NCBI GenBank assembly: GCA_020746105.1
Contig: CM036618.1
Span: forward strand, 47,770,514 to 47,834,513
Length of the DNA stretch: 64,000 bases
DNA from: Trogon surrucura
Taxonomy: Eukaryota > Chordata > Aves > Trogoniformes > Trogonidae
Direction: 5' to 3'
Below, one piece after another: positions 1-12,300 of this stretch. How positions within the stretch are numbered: position 1 is the stretch's first letter; each line of letters opens with the position of its first letter. The position numbers and the translations under genes were made by a program. The notes below the pieces were generated by a model. That model saw only the letters and a list, made by a program, of their open reading frames with translations, did no database searches and had not been told where the DNA came from.

Positions 1-2250
1 TAGTATTTATAGCAACTTAGCTTTGGGGTAATATTTTCTTTATCTCTCAGTGTTGTGTTAAAACTTGTACAATTTGCATTAAATCACAGTATTTGCCATA
101 AACTACATCACTTCAGCCTGTTGTATTTCAAGCAGTCAGTCTAAAACCGAAACTTGTCCTCCTGCCCTTCTGATCTTCACATGGAGCCCTGCCCTCTCCT
201 GCTAATCATAGAAGTGATTTTAGGGGGAAAAAAAAACAAAACACAAATGATAAATAACTGCTTATAATTCTGCCTATCTTCAGAAAAATAGAATCAGCAA
301 AATAAGGCAGATATCCTCTCACCTACTCTTGTCAGCCTTTTAAAGAGGGATGTGGCTAGCCGCCTTCTTAGAATAGACTGCCAGGTTATCCTTACTCAGA
401 TTTTCCCATTTTGATCTCAAGGCCAGTTTTGATGCATGCTTTTCTCTCATTTTTTGGCTCTGTGTGTGGGTGGAGGGGAGGTGTTGCTGAGGCTGGTACT
501 AATGTAGTGCCTTACACGGTGTTCAGAAACTGCACAGATCTGGGGCACTGTAGAATTATTTGCAGGTAGTTTGGAGGCAGTATCTTGCAACTGCACATGT
601 TATAAGCTTATAGACAATAAGGTTTATTTGCTACACTAAAGGAGATTTAGAGGAAAAGTATCTACAATAAAGTCTTGAATAATTTTGACGTTTGAACTCA
701 GAGTCAAATTCCTTTGGAGACTTTTTAACTGCACTTTGTCAAGGTGAAATACAAAGTGTTCCTGTGCGGTTTTCTCTGTGTGTATCTCTTAATTTACATC
801 AAGAATGAAATTTGTTTGAGAGTATGAGATTAAAAAAAAAATGGAGCAAGGATTTATGTAGCTCATGAAAATCCCTGAATGGGTAATCTTTGTCTACCAC
901 AAGGAACTACTGCCACAAAGAGTTCCAGTGGACAAGACTTTGTCACAATAGCGACTGTAGTTGTACTGCCCGTTTTGTTTTGGATACACTTAGCACAGTA
1001 TTTTCTTTGTGTCAGTAAGGTTTTTCAGGAGTGACTTTTCTGGGAAAACATTTTACAGTTACTAACTGGGCAACAATTACAGTTTGAGGAACTTTGCTTC
1101 TTGCTCATTGAGACAGTTGGAGATAGGGAGAACTGCATTCCTGCTTGGCTTTTCATGAAATAGAACTGAAGTACAAGGTGTTAAAGGACCAAATTTTTCA
1201 AACTCTGTCCTGCCTTATGTTAGGTATGTTCTCCATCCAAGCTTAGGCATCCAGTGAATTTGGTATTTACAGAGAAACAGAGTTACAGGTAGGTAATTAC
1301 TTATTTTTAACAAAATTGAAATAAAAATGTACACAATCAGATGTTTTATTAGGTTCATATTTAATAGTTTCTTTGTTATATTAGCAGCTAACTACCTTGT
1401 TGATTAGGCTGAAATTATGTATCAAACTAAAAGAATGTGTGCATCAAAAACATAGCAACAAAAATTGAAAAGAAGGTCTGTTTTCCTGGTTTGTTTTTTA
1501 AGAGTCTGTTTAAAAACCCTATTCTTCTGTTCCGTGTTTCTTTATTAGATATGAAGAGATAATCTAACAAAAAAGTTCTAGTTCTGTTCTACCTTTATTA
1601 CATATGTGGACACAATTAGACTTTGCTGACAATAGAAGGACTTTGCAACACCTGTGGGTGGTGGGTTTGTGTCTGGTTGGTATACATTAATGAACAGACC
1701 TAAGTTACTCATGGAGCTCATTGGACAGATAATAAGCTTTGATTACTACAAGGAATTATTGCATTTCAGCTGATGGTGCATAGACTCAGCTAGCACAAGC
1801 TGTAATGATAGATGTTCAGGTTGTCTGTTGTGTTTTGGTGCGTACTCACTGCACTGAAGGTTTCCTACCAGACCTGTGATCTGTGTAGATTGATGCATTC
1901 CAGTTATACAACACATAAGTAGTCCTATTATTCTAATTAATCTCATACATTTGATTTTAATCTATGGTATGCAATAAACCTTGTGATGACACTGATTTAA
2001 CCTTGTAAATATTAACCTTGTAAGTATTGCCACCAAAAACTTCCGATGTGTGGATTTTGAGGGCTGAAACTCAGGGCAGAGGCTAACAAGAAGAGAAGGT
2101 TTTGGTGTCTGTCTCTGAAGATGTAAGAAGAGCTGTTGTTATTACTATTGTTTTGGTTATTAATTAAAAAAATTATAATAGGAGTTTTCTTCTCCTGTTG
2201 TTTTGTAGAAACATATGGCTTATGAAAAGAAATAAGGAAATGATCCAGGG
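1..2250. other. AT-rich non-coding DNA
   Basis: I see no gene, RNA or recognisable transposon here. The longest open frames (66 aa, and an 88-aa frame running into the LTR) have no protein-like features. Short A-runs (about 229-237 and 833-841) are the only simple sequence. It is probably intergenic or intronic. Confidence 0.6.
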
Positions 2251-2903
2251 TGTCCTGATTTGAGGGAAGCAGAACCAATTCAGTTTAGTGATTTTACTTT
2301 TCAGTTCAGTCTCTTCTAAGAGGCTGCAATTTCTGAAGTCAACAGCGTATTTTTGCAGACAGTGTCTGCTGCTAGAAGTGATAATGCCAGATGTTTATAG
2401 TTACTACCAGGGGTTCCATTCCATTCCATTCCATTCCATTCCATTCCATTCCATTCCATTCCATATACTTAGTATAAAGCTGAGGGATCATGGGGGTTAA
2501 GCTCTTTTCTTCAGTGGCCTGCTTCTGTTGAGGACTCAGTCCGATCTTATGCCTCTGATCCCAATCTTGAGTTCCCAAGTCCAGCTCCTGCATACAGTTC
2601 CCTGCTACTCCTGAGTCTGAGGCTTCTCTGGTGCTGCCTGCTCTGCATCATCAGTGGGGATTGCTATTGGGAGGTGGGGGGCAGTTGGGTTTGATATTGG
2701 TTTTGTATATATTTGTATATATTTATCATTATTTTCATGGTCTCCTTATTAGAGCTGTTATTGTCTTATTAAAGCTATTCAGTTTTCTTCTGCAATCGGT
2801 AAGTCCCTCTGCCTCATTCCCTTTCCATTCCCATTTGGGGAGGAAGAGGGCTTAGAGAGCATCTCTCAGCATTTAGTGGCTGGCCCAGTCCTAACTCTTG
2901 ACA
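2251..2903 (+). mobile_element. Solo LTR, avian ERVL type, with internal deletion
   Basis: The piece starts TGTCCTGATTT and ends CTCTTGACA, the TG...CA ends of an LTR. It shares several blocks with two other copies in this window (53380-53952 and 60917-61680): the AGAACCAATT block, the AGTCTCTTCTAAGAGGCTGCA block, the TTTTTGCAGACAGTGTCTGC block and a TATTCCATTCCATA promoter-like block followed by a TATA-like AGTATAAA at about 2471. A poly(A)-signal-like ATTAAA lies near 2769. Flanking pentamers CAGGG (2246-2250) and CAAGG (2904-2908) match at 4 of 5 positions, consistent with a decayed 5-bp target duplication. About 170 bp present in the 53380 copy are missing before the TTCCA array. No internal retroviral genes adjoin it, so it is a solo LTR. 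The family assignment is from remembered avian ERVL LTR structure, not a search. Confidence 0.75.
2414..2464 (+). repeat. (TTCCA)10 microsatellite inside the LTR
   Basis: Ten perfect TTCCA units lie just upstream of the TATA-like sequence of the LTR. The related LTRs carry only about two units (53380 copy) or a degenerate version (60917 copy) at the same place, so the array seems to have expanded after insertion. Confidence 0.95.
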
Positions 2904-3180
2904 CAAGGTCTTAAGAAAATGAAAACTGGAAAGGCTTCCTTGTGAAGTCTGCTTGATTCTTATTTCTGTAGCTTCTTGTAGTAAAGACTGAGAGCATTAG
3001 AGCTTTACACTGTCAAAGTTATTGGAACCTGTACATGGATATCTAGTTTTCTAAAATCTGCCATGAAGGTACAGATATTATTTGTTAACCATCAAACTTG
3101 AGGTTTTTCACTAATTCTAACTCAAAATGAGGCTTACAGAATTTAAGGCAAAAGGGGAGAATTTCTTTTTTTCATGGGAG
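2904..3180. other. Non-coding spacer
   Basis: The stretch lies between the LTR and the candidate exon. No feature is recognised. It ends in a T-rich tract (about 3163-3173) that could serve as a polypyrimidine tract for the exon that follows. Confidence 0.5.
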
Positions 3181-3405
3181 TTCCTAATATCACCGCATGC
3201 AGAATTTAAACTGAGATTAAGCATATATGAAGTTAGAGACGTTTTTGAAGAGGAACCCATCAAGTATTTTGGATATGAATATGATCCTTTCTACAGCCTG
3301 TGTAGGGATTTCATCAGAATGGGTGCTGAACTTGAAGCTGCCCCTAGTATCTGCATCCCTGAATTACAGAAATACTTGAAATCTGAATTTGAAACCAAAA
3401 CTAAG
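3181..3405 (+). CDS. Possible isolated host-gene exon, product unknown
   Basis: An open frame crosses this segment and is bounded by plausible splice signals. On the left, a T-rich tract precedes AG at 3179-3180; a second AG lies at 3201-3202. On the right, AAG is followed by GTATAA at 3406, a reasonable donor. Using the first acceptor the exon is 225 bp, 75 codons, phase 0 at both ends. Using the second it is 203 bp and begins inside a codon. The peptide is mixed and protein-like, rich in acidic and aromatic residues (for example EVRDVFEEEPIKYFGYEYD at about residues 18-36), unlike most chance frames around it. I do not recognise the family. No partner exon was identified elsewhere in the window. 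It could be a chance open frame or a pseudo-exon; frames of 100-120 codons without any support also occur here. Confidence 0.3.
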
Positions 3406-5850
3406 GTATAACCAAAAGTAGAACTTCTTTGACTTGTTGAGTATGAGGCACTTTCTTTAGAAGTGGTGAAGCATGAGAAGTCATTTCCTTCTGTTGCACT
3501 TGTAAAGAGAAACTCCTCAACTCTGCTTTTGTCAATAACTATCACAGCACATAATAAATAAGTAAAACAGCAAAAAAAAGTTCTATGTGAGGGAAGAAAT
3601 GAGGGAACAAGTAACACCTGACAGCTGTAGTCATGCTTCTCATTGAACTTCAGAAAGAAATGTTGCTATTAGAGTGACGAGAACCTACCCAAGACAGGAT
3701 TGAACTCTTCTGCTGAGCTAAATAAAGAACAGTCAAAACAAACAATGATTAAATTATACACTTCACCGAGGGAGGCTAAGGAGTATACTGACATTATCTG
3801 AAGTTTTTTAGAGCGTTCTCAAAACTTTCTAGTTGAGGAGGGGTAAAGAGTTCTCATAATAGACTTGGACATATTTTGAGGCCTTTAACTTATTCACTCA
3901 GAGCATTTAATCTTCATTTTTTGAAGACTCATAGACTTCTTTGATTCTGTGTAGAAGCAGCTACAGTCTGACAAGAATATTTTGGACTGTATTTTAAGGA
4001 CCTCAGCAGCAATTAAAAATGTTTATCTTATGAAAAATGCATGTAATTATCATATGATTTACAAATAAGAAAACCCCAGCTTTCTGAAATCTGATAGACA
4101 CTGCATTGTAGACCCAATTATTTCTTACTTTTTATTTTTATTATATTTTATTATTTTTCAATGTAATCACTTACATGTTAACTGGCTCTGAATATTTCTG
4201 CTGATGATAATGTAAATTCATGAGCTGTAATCAGCTGTAGAGCAATTTTGTTCAGATTCTCAATGAATTTTTATAAAGAAAAATCATAATTACGGTAACA
4301 AGCATTTTAATGCTCAGCCAATTTTATCTGGTGTGATAACCTGTGACAAGTTCTGTGACAGTGATGGTGTTATGCAAGGGATGAATTTATTCCTTAATGA
4401 TCAGCAGCCAGTCAATCTGTTGTGGGTATTCTTCCAAGGAAGGTAGTTAGCAGTGTAGGCATTTCTATGATTAGCTTGGTAGTGTTTTACTGTTCTCTGT
4501 GTAGACCAAGCTATAGAAGTAGTATTATTACAGTGTAGATATAGCCACTTCACCAACTGCCCTGTCCCCAAAGCTGGTAAATTATTTGCGTAGATAAGCT
4601 GTATGCCATGCATATTGTTCTTGCCTGATGGCCTTTGAAGACTGAGCATCTGGAAAATATCTGTTCTGTAGTTCTTGGTAAGTAACATCTGTTTACAAAT
4701 TCACTATGTATGTGTTTATTAATAGCTATATTGCTTGAGCCTTATGTTGCTTTCAGGTGGGCAGATTCCAGATGCCTGGACTGCAGTTGGAGGTGGCTAG
4801 TTGCAAGAAATGGTAAAGTCTGTATATTCTTTTCCTCTACGCAGATGTGATGCCACTGGTACAATAATGCACAAGACTTCACTGCCATATGGGAAGTGTC
4901 TGGATAATGTTACTTTGATAAAGGAACATTAGATCTAAAGCTTAGTAACTTTGGTATTTCCTTCTGTTCATATCAATGCTTTGGGCCAGGAACATATCTT
5001 AATGTATAAAATGCTTGTCACTCCTGAATACTGTTGAGGGTCAAGTCTGCTTTCCTTCATTTCACAAGTGCTTGTGAAAGTTAATAATGAAGACTCAGCA
5101 AAATCAAGAATACAGCAGAACATAGAACATAAATAAATAGGAACACAGATATGCAGAAAGTGTATGTTTTGACAGGTGAGGTTATCACAGGTGATTTTAA
5201 AAGTAAAGGCTTTTTTTTTGCCTGTTTGTTTAACCACTGCCTGATTAACCTTTTAATCTATTCCTCATCAAGAGGTAACTGTAAAAGATATATCAGAAGG
5301 GCATTTTCCAGTTGCCCTGATCAAAGGTGGAAGTTCGTTATTCAGAAAGGGAAATCCCTCTTCATCTTTTGGGAAGTGGTCTTTGAAATGGAGACTTTAC
5401 AAATACAGGATTTCATTGCAGAGCTGTAGACTTAGGATACTTTTTTTTTTTGCATAAATCGTCATGTCTGATTTATCCACTCTTATATGTGCTTTTAACT
5501 AGCCATTGCGATTCTTTAATGCTTACATCTTTTGACTATTCTTCCACAGAGTCTAAGCTTGTAGGCCTGTAACATGGTATTACCGTTGCTAGTAACAGGC
5601 CACAGGCTTTGTACTAAGTTTGGAAGGCCTCAGTCCTGAGGCTTGTCAGGCTTGCTCTGTCTGAACTTCTCTGGAGGTATCTGGAGCTTTGTTTTCCATG
5701 ACCTAGCTCTAACAGCAATTTTTGATTATGCCTACTTCGTTTCACTTCTGTGTAAAGGTTTGTATAGGTAACAGCAACAAGCAGTTATTCTGTGTAGAGT
5801 GAAATGTTCACAACTCTCACATTGTGGTGTCTTATAGAGTAATGCTGCTC
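3406..5850. other. AT-rich non-coding DNA
   Basis: Nothing beyond short homopolymers is seen (for example T-runs near 5211 and 5442). If 3181-3405 is an exon, this would be the start of the following intron. Open frames of 89-108 aa here lack protein-like composition. Confidence 0.5.
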
Positions 5851-6248
5851 TGATTGGAATTGTTCAGTCTGCAGAAAAGAAGGCTCCGAGGAGACCTTAT
5901 TGTGGCCTTCCAGTATCCCAAGGGGGCCTACAAGAAAGCTGGTGAGGGACTTTTTAGGATATTGGGTAGTGATAGGACTAGAGGGAATGGATTAAAGCTA
6001 GAGATGGATCGGTTCAACTTGGACATTAGGAAGAAGTTCTTCACCATGAGGGTGGTGAGACACTGGAACAGATTGCCCAGAGAGGTGGTGGAAGCCCCGT
6101 CCCTGGAAGTTTTTAAGGCTGGGCTGGATGGGGCTCTGAGTAACCTGGTCTAGTGGGGGATGTCCCTGCCCATGGTGGGGGAGTTGGAACTAGATGATCT
6201 TTAAGGTCCCTTCCAACCCTGACAATTCTATGATTTATGATTCTATGA
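5851..6248 (+). mobile_element. CR1 LINE, 5'-truncated 3' end
   Basis: The frame 5854-6153 encodes the extreme C-terminus of CR1 ORF2. It has the typical blocks [24 protein letters not shown] and [20 protein letters not shown], and ends at the usual TAG. A short 3' UTR follows (ACTAGATGATCTTTAAGGTC block) and then the bird CR1 tail ATTCTATGATTTATGATTCTATGA. The 3' end is intact and the 5' end is truncated, as expected for target-primed reverse transcription. The reading frame is unbroken over about 99 codons, so the copy is fairly young. Confidence 0.92.
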
Positions 6249-6371
6249 CAAGCGGCTGGATATGAGCCAGCAGTGCCCAGGTGGCCAAGAAGGCCAGTGA
6301 CATCCTGGCTTATACTAGAAATAGTGTGACCAGCACAAGTAGGGTGGTGATTGTTCCCCTATACTCAGCAC
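6249..6371 (+). mobile_element. CR1 LINE internal fragment, truncated at both ends
   Basis: Directly after the previous CR1 tail comes a piece from further upstream in ORF2: the region around ATGAGCCAGCAGTGCCC, GTGGCCAAGAAGGCCA and CCCCTATACTCAGCACTG. In CR1 this part precedes the sequence seen in the 5851-6248 copy. The order is therefore not colinear and this must be a different or rearranged copy. Frames are broken by stops. Confidence 0.8.
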
Positions 6372-9300
6372 TGTTTTTCAGGGTTAGGCTAACCACAGGA
6401 CTAAAGGGTGTCAATTCAACTTTTTAAATGCAGTTATGAACAACTTGCAAAGGTTCTCTTTCTTCGGTCAGCATTTTGCTTTGGAAATTTTTGAGGACAA
6501 ATACAAGTGGAAAAGAGTTTGTTTTGGGAAGCGATCCTTGTTTTTATTTCTTCCCCCCTCAAATGTTGTAAGATACAAGTGCATCTCACTGTTTAGTTGA
6601 AAGCACCTGGTTTGAGTTGGAGTTCGCGTGCGTTAGCTGCCGTACGTGTGTAGCCTGCGTAGCGCACTGAGTGATGGATCATGCACCAGGATGGGTTTTC
6701 AATAGGATGTAGTCAAGTCTTGTTGAACCAACGGTGTGCTAAGTAGTCCTGTTAACATTTCTTTGTGGCAATAGCACTGTGCCAGGTGCCATTACGTGCT
6801 CTAATATAGCAGATTTATTACTATAATCATCTTCACCCTTCTACTATTTTGAGATCAAAGCAGGAGGGAAATAATGTAGAATTTCCATATTTGTTAAAAA
6901 TAAATCCTGTTTCCCTTCATGAAACTTTTTGACAGAAAGTGTTTTGTCTTGCAGCTACTGTAAACAATATTTATGAACTAAATGGCTGTGATGTACTCCA
7001 TCACTGTCCAGATGAATATCTTTGGGAAGGCAAAAAAGATTTCATACTCTGCTGAGATTAACGCAGGGACATCTTACTGGTGTTGCAAAATTATTTTTCA
7101 AAAATCATACCTGGAAATTCATATTAATAAAGACAAATCCAAAAGAATATCTGAACAGAGGTGGGGAAAAAATCTTTTAATGTTGCAGCTCACCACGCAC
7201 TGTGGTTTGAGAAACTTTTGCTAATGGCCTATAAAGAGCTGGACAGTTGTGTGTTTCTGTACTCTGAATTACCAAAATACATTAAATATATGCATTATTT
7301 TAATACATTTTTCTAAAAATATAATATAAATCTCTGTCTACTTCAGCGTATGTTACATGAAGTTATATTAGTCTGCTGTGGTTAATAATTTGTCTTAAAT
7401 GAACTTCTACATGACAATGTGCAGTCTACTATATCCTGCATTTGATATTATTTAGAATGTATTGTAGGCATTATATTTCTATATTGACATTGTTACCCCT
7501 TAATAGTGTTTGTTTTCTAAATTGGAACTAAAAAAATATATTCAGAAAGCTTTATGAACCTCACAAATACACCTATTTGTTATTCTGTAATACAAATAAG
7601 TAGTATTGCCTCAAAAGTACTGGCAAGCATATAATAGTTACATTTAGTTTGTAATCATTAAAATACCATACCTGCAAACAGAAAACACTTAAATGATCAC
7701 TGAAACTTGAATAAGTCGTGCAAGTGGAAATCACAGTGTCCTCTTAATGATATACTCTACAACATTTATGAACGACATGATTAAAACTTCCCAAATATAG
7801 CACTTCAAAACCGAACAATTACTGTTGAATGTAACAGTTTAAAAGAAGGTTGAATAATCTGATTATTTTGATGTTATGGTGAAGTGCAAACACACTACGT
7901 ATGACTGAGCTTTTATGAAGAGTAGTGTTGACAAAATGGACTAGTATTTTTTCCACTTATAGTAGTTAAATGGGCTTAGTTAAAACTAGAAAATTGAAGT
8001 GTTAAGAAAATCAATTTGCTTTTCATATGGAATATATTATTTTTATGTTAGTCGTGCTACACTGATAGGAAAGCACTTTTTGGGGTTTTTTTTGTTGTTC
8101 TTCTGATTTTCACATACTGGTAATGGTCATAGACTGACATTTATTAATTTTTTGTTTTAGTCTTTTGAAAGTTTATATTTTGCCTAGGAAAGAGCCCATG
8201 TATAATGAATTACAGAAAATTGCAGGTAGATAGGAGATGACAGCAGTCTGACTAACTAGCCCCAGTATGCTTCTGTTGTAAACACAATCCTGTCCAGGAT
8301 CATAGTCCTTAAGAGGTTTTTTTGTGTGGCTGATTTTTGTGTGGCTGATTTGTACCTGCTTGAAAATCTCCCTTTTTCTCTCTCAAAAACTTTATTCATA
8401 GATAAAACATGGCATTATAAAGATAAATAAAGAAGTGCAATCCAAGAATAAGAAACAACACAATGTTTATGAGCGGTATCAGTAAAATCGCCACCAGAAT
8501 GTTACATCCATTTTTTTCTTTCCAGAAAGTAATACAATATCTACTAACTGTTACAAAGTCATTGACTATGGATTACAATATAGCTAATTACTGTCTCAAT
8601 AAGTTGCATTTTTGTAAAATACTACAGCCTCAAAATGTCACATAAACAGTTGATTGAATAATTCACATTATTTTTCAGCCATGTTGCTATTCTCATTTTT
8701 AACTGAATTCTTTGAATTTTTCTGGGGTGAAATGAAACTGTGCTCCAGCTGAAACAACCCTGAGCCTGAGTTAACTCTGGTCGCCAGCTGTTCTTTGCAA
8801 ATCCACTCCCGTAGCTCTGCACTACTTGCTAATGTAGTGACACATCCTAACTGGGCAAATTGATAGTATGATAGGCTAAATCCTAGTTGTTATGCTGAGA
8901 TACCATTGTATAATAAGAATGTATGAAATGCTTCATTAGGTATGGTTAGATAGCTTCAATTTTTTAGTAAGAAAATAGCCCTTTCACTGTTAAAGTTGAT
9001 ATAGGTAAATTAGGGCTTGTCAGTTAATCTCATTTTATGCTAATATTTTCTTGTCTTCTTCTTCTCATGGAAAATTTGAGATAATAGCAGAATGACATCT
9101 AATTTGGTTTTCTCAGTTTTCACAAATGAGAAACAAAGTTCCTTGTTCTTACCACCTAGTAAATCTAATTAAAACTCTCTTATGAAAGAAGATACCATTA
9201 AGATAAAATAACTGCTTGATATTGTTTCTCTGTATTTTCAGTGATACAGATAATTGGTGTATACAATTGTGTTATACCAGTTTTGCAACAATGTTTTAGG

Positions 9301-12300
9301 TCTGTATGCACTGGTCTAATCTTCTAAGATAGTATAAACCACCCTTAGGCAGTATTAAGGAATTTAAGTGCAAAAGCCATTAAAATCATTGCCTCACAAT
9401 AAGTATGTCCTCTTAAACTGCCTCCGGTAATATAGCTCTTGTGATACGTCAGTTAAAGCTGTTTACGTGTTTTGTTTGTGTGTGAAGGCATGACACTAAA
9501 GAAAGTAGATGGCAAAATAACAGTCAATGCTCCCTGTAATTGACTTCTCTTTGGGCTAGATAAAGAGGTGTTTAATGTTGAGTAGTGCTTTGGAAACCTC
9601 ATTATGCATTTATGTAAATGTATTCCAAAGAGTCTAAAAATGGAAGAAAAATTTTTTTTTTTTAAAATAATTGTTTAGGATGATATGGAGAGGTACAGGT
9701 AGGTATAATGGAATATGCTAAGTCACCTGTGACATATAATACCACTGGTGACATGCTTTTAGAGATTATTTAAAATTGTAGATGCTGCATATTTGATCTA
9801 TGTAGTACCTGAAATTACCAGCCTTTCCCTGACTGTTACAGAGATGGTAAGAAGTTTCAAGAAAGAGAAGCAAAATTATTCTTGGTAATTAGAGTGCCTG
9901 AAACTACTTTCAGATTTTTTTCATAGAAATGGCTGTAATTAAGGAAGATTTTTAAAAGAGCTTTTTTTGCTGCATTTGTGTAGACTGAAGTATTAAAGGT
10001 TAAATACTTACTGCTTTTTGGCCACAGGGTAGATTCCAAACGAATGTGTACTGGGTGTTTAAAACTTGATGAGAGAAGAGCAGATGAAACTCTGGGATGT
10101 TAAAATATACGTTAATGATACAAAAATGCATACATACAATAGAATTATACTGAGTTTTAAATGCAGTTTTTCCAATTATTACTTCCATAGGACAGGGCTC
10201 TTTATACACAGCAAGGAGTAAGGCAGAATGACAACTATTAAGTAGGTGATGCTGGATTCTTCAGGTTCATTCCTCTTGCTCCCAGCAGTTGTGCTCTTCT
10301 CAGGAGAGCAGGATCTTTTTTTTTTTTTTTTTGACCAAGAAATGGAGGTAGCAATGTTATCCTTAAATAGCATAGTGAAAGCATGACGCTGATCTGGCTA
10401 AATGTATATCATTAATTAGCATATTCAGTGGGATTTTGACCTTGAGGGGATGGTTGGTATTTTCTATAACTAGCTTCATAACTGAGATTGTATCCTTTTG
10501 TTAAAGGCAATCTATAGTACCAGAATAATTTCTTTAAAAGGAGTACTGTCTACCACTGAGTGAGAAAATGGGCGCTTTGGAAAAACTTCTCAGTTTTGAA
10601 ACATCACATTCCTTTTAGCTGGAACATTTGTGCGTACTCTTAGTCATATGCAGATTTTCAAAGTTCTAGCCAATAAGAAGAAACTAAATTTTTTCACTCT
10701 TTACAGCTTCAGATAATCACTGTTGGGAATAAAAATTATAACCAGAACTGCATGTGTCTTTCTGCTACATTAACAACTTAGTCACCTGCAGTGACTTTCA
10801 CACTATTTGTGTCAGGTTAATTTAGGGAGGTGATAAAACATGTTCTGTTTTGTTTAGTGGACTCTCTAAAACTACCGACTTCAGTGCATATTCAAATATT
10901 TCTTTCAAAACACTTTTAACAATGCTATAAGACCTGAACAATTTTATATTGTAAGTTTAGAAGATCAGACAGTCAATTGTTAATGGTAATCTGATAGGTA
11001 ATCTATGAAGAATATAAAATCTAATTCCTTCAAAACGTTTAGATACCTATCTTCTGCTGAAGACTCATTTTCCAATGGAAGCTAAATATCTAACAACTTT
11101 TGCTGTTATCAGCCAAGATCTCTATTAATACTGTGTATCTCTGATTGGAACGTTTTGAATGCTTCTTGCAATGGAACACTTGATTAATTTGTGTTAATCT
11201 TTGGTAGCATCTTTTCATTGTGTTACCTCCTTCTACCACTGGCCAAATCTACTCTATAGTTACCTGGCTATTTGGCCATGTTACACTCGATGGGCAAAGA
11301 CAGGAATTCATTGTTGGTATATTTGAAATCTGAAGAGTTTAATCTAAGAATCCTAATTAATATGGAAAAAAAAAACGTAAACACTTCTATATTGAAAAAG
11401 TCTTGACAGTGTGGTTATTTTTTTTCATAAGTGCACTTCCTGGTTTCTGCTCCTTTTTTTTTGTGTTGTGCACACAATTTGAATATGGCAATGGGTTATA
11501 GTATTATTCAGGACAGTAAACTGCTACAGGTGCTTGGCTTTGTAGATTTACTCCTTGTTCAGCTGATAAGATAGTGGGCTCTGTGCTTTCCTATGCAGCC
11601 AAGGACACTTACGCTGTTTCTGTGGTGGAGAGTCAGAACTCATTCTCAGCACTTGACCCAGATACACCCACATTCTTATTTTGGGGCGGACCATAATTGG
11701 AGAAGAGTTTCTATCTATTTGTAGCCCTTGAGTGGCTCAAGAATTCGACACCTTTAAGTCTGCACAGAGACGTACTGCTGGAATAATTTCCACTTGTTTT
11801 CACACTAACTTCATCAGCTTCACAGACATTGGTTTGCTAAATGCAATATCAGTCCATTTTCTTGCAAAACAGGTACCAGCAGTGCCTTGCTCTTTCTTTT
11901 CTGACAGGCTGTTAGTGTTAGTCTGTAAACAAAAAGTTCCAATTCTTTTTGCAACATCCCTGTTCTGTAACTGATATGATGGGAGCACTGAGCCCACCTC
12001 CCCATTTTGTTGTGCTGATCTATATCAAGTGATCTGTAAGAACAAACTCCTTGGAACCTTGTCCTAGCACCTCAGCTCCTCCAGTGAAACAGTTATGACC
12101 ATTGGTTACTGAACACTATTTTAATAAGAGTTTTCGTCTTCAAAATGTTTTCCTAGAATTAAAAGTCATTCATGATTCTTGCTTTAGTGCAAGCACAAAT
12201 GGATTTTTCTGGGATAAAAACCTCACAAAACCAATATTCTTATTGCTTGGCCACGATTACAGGCATAGTCTGATCTTAGTATTAAGGTGTGAAGGATCAT

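Noticed and set aside
10316..10332. T17 run as the poly(A) tail of an antisense processed pseudogene
   Set aside because: No coding similarity is seen in the sequence to its right, and no target duplication is evident. The same holds for 15785-15801 and for A17 at 55931-55947.
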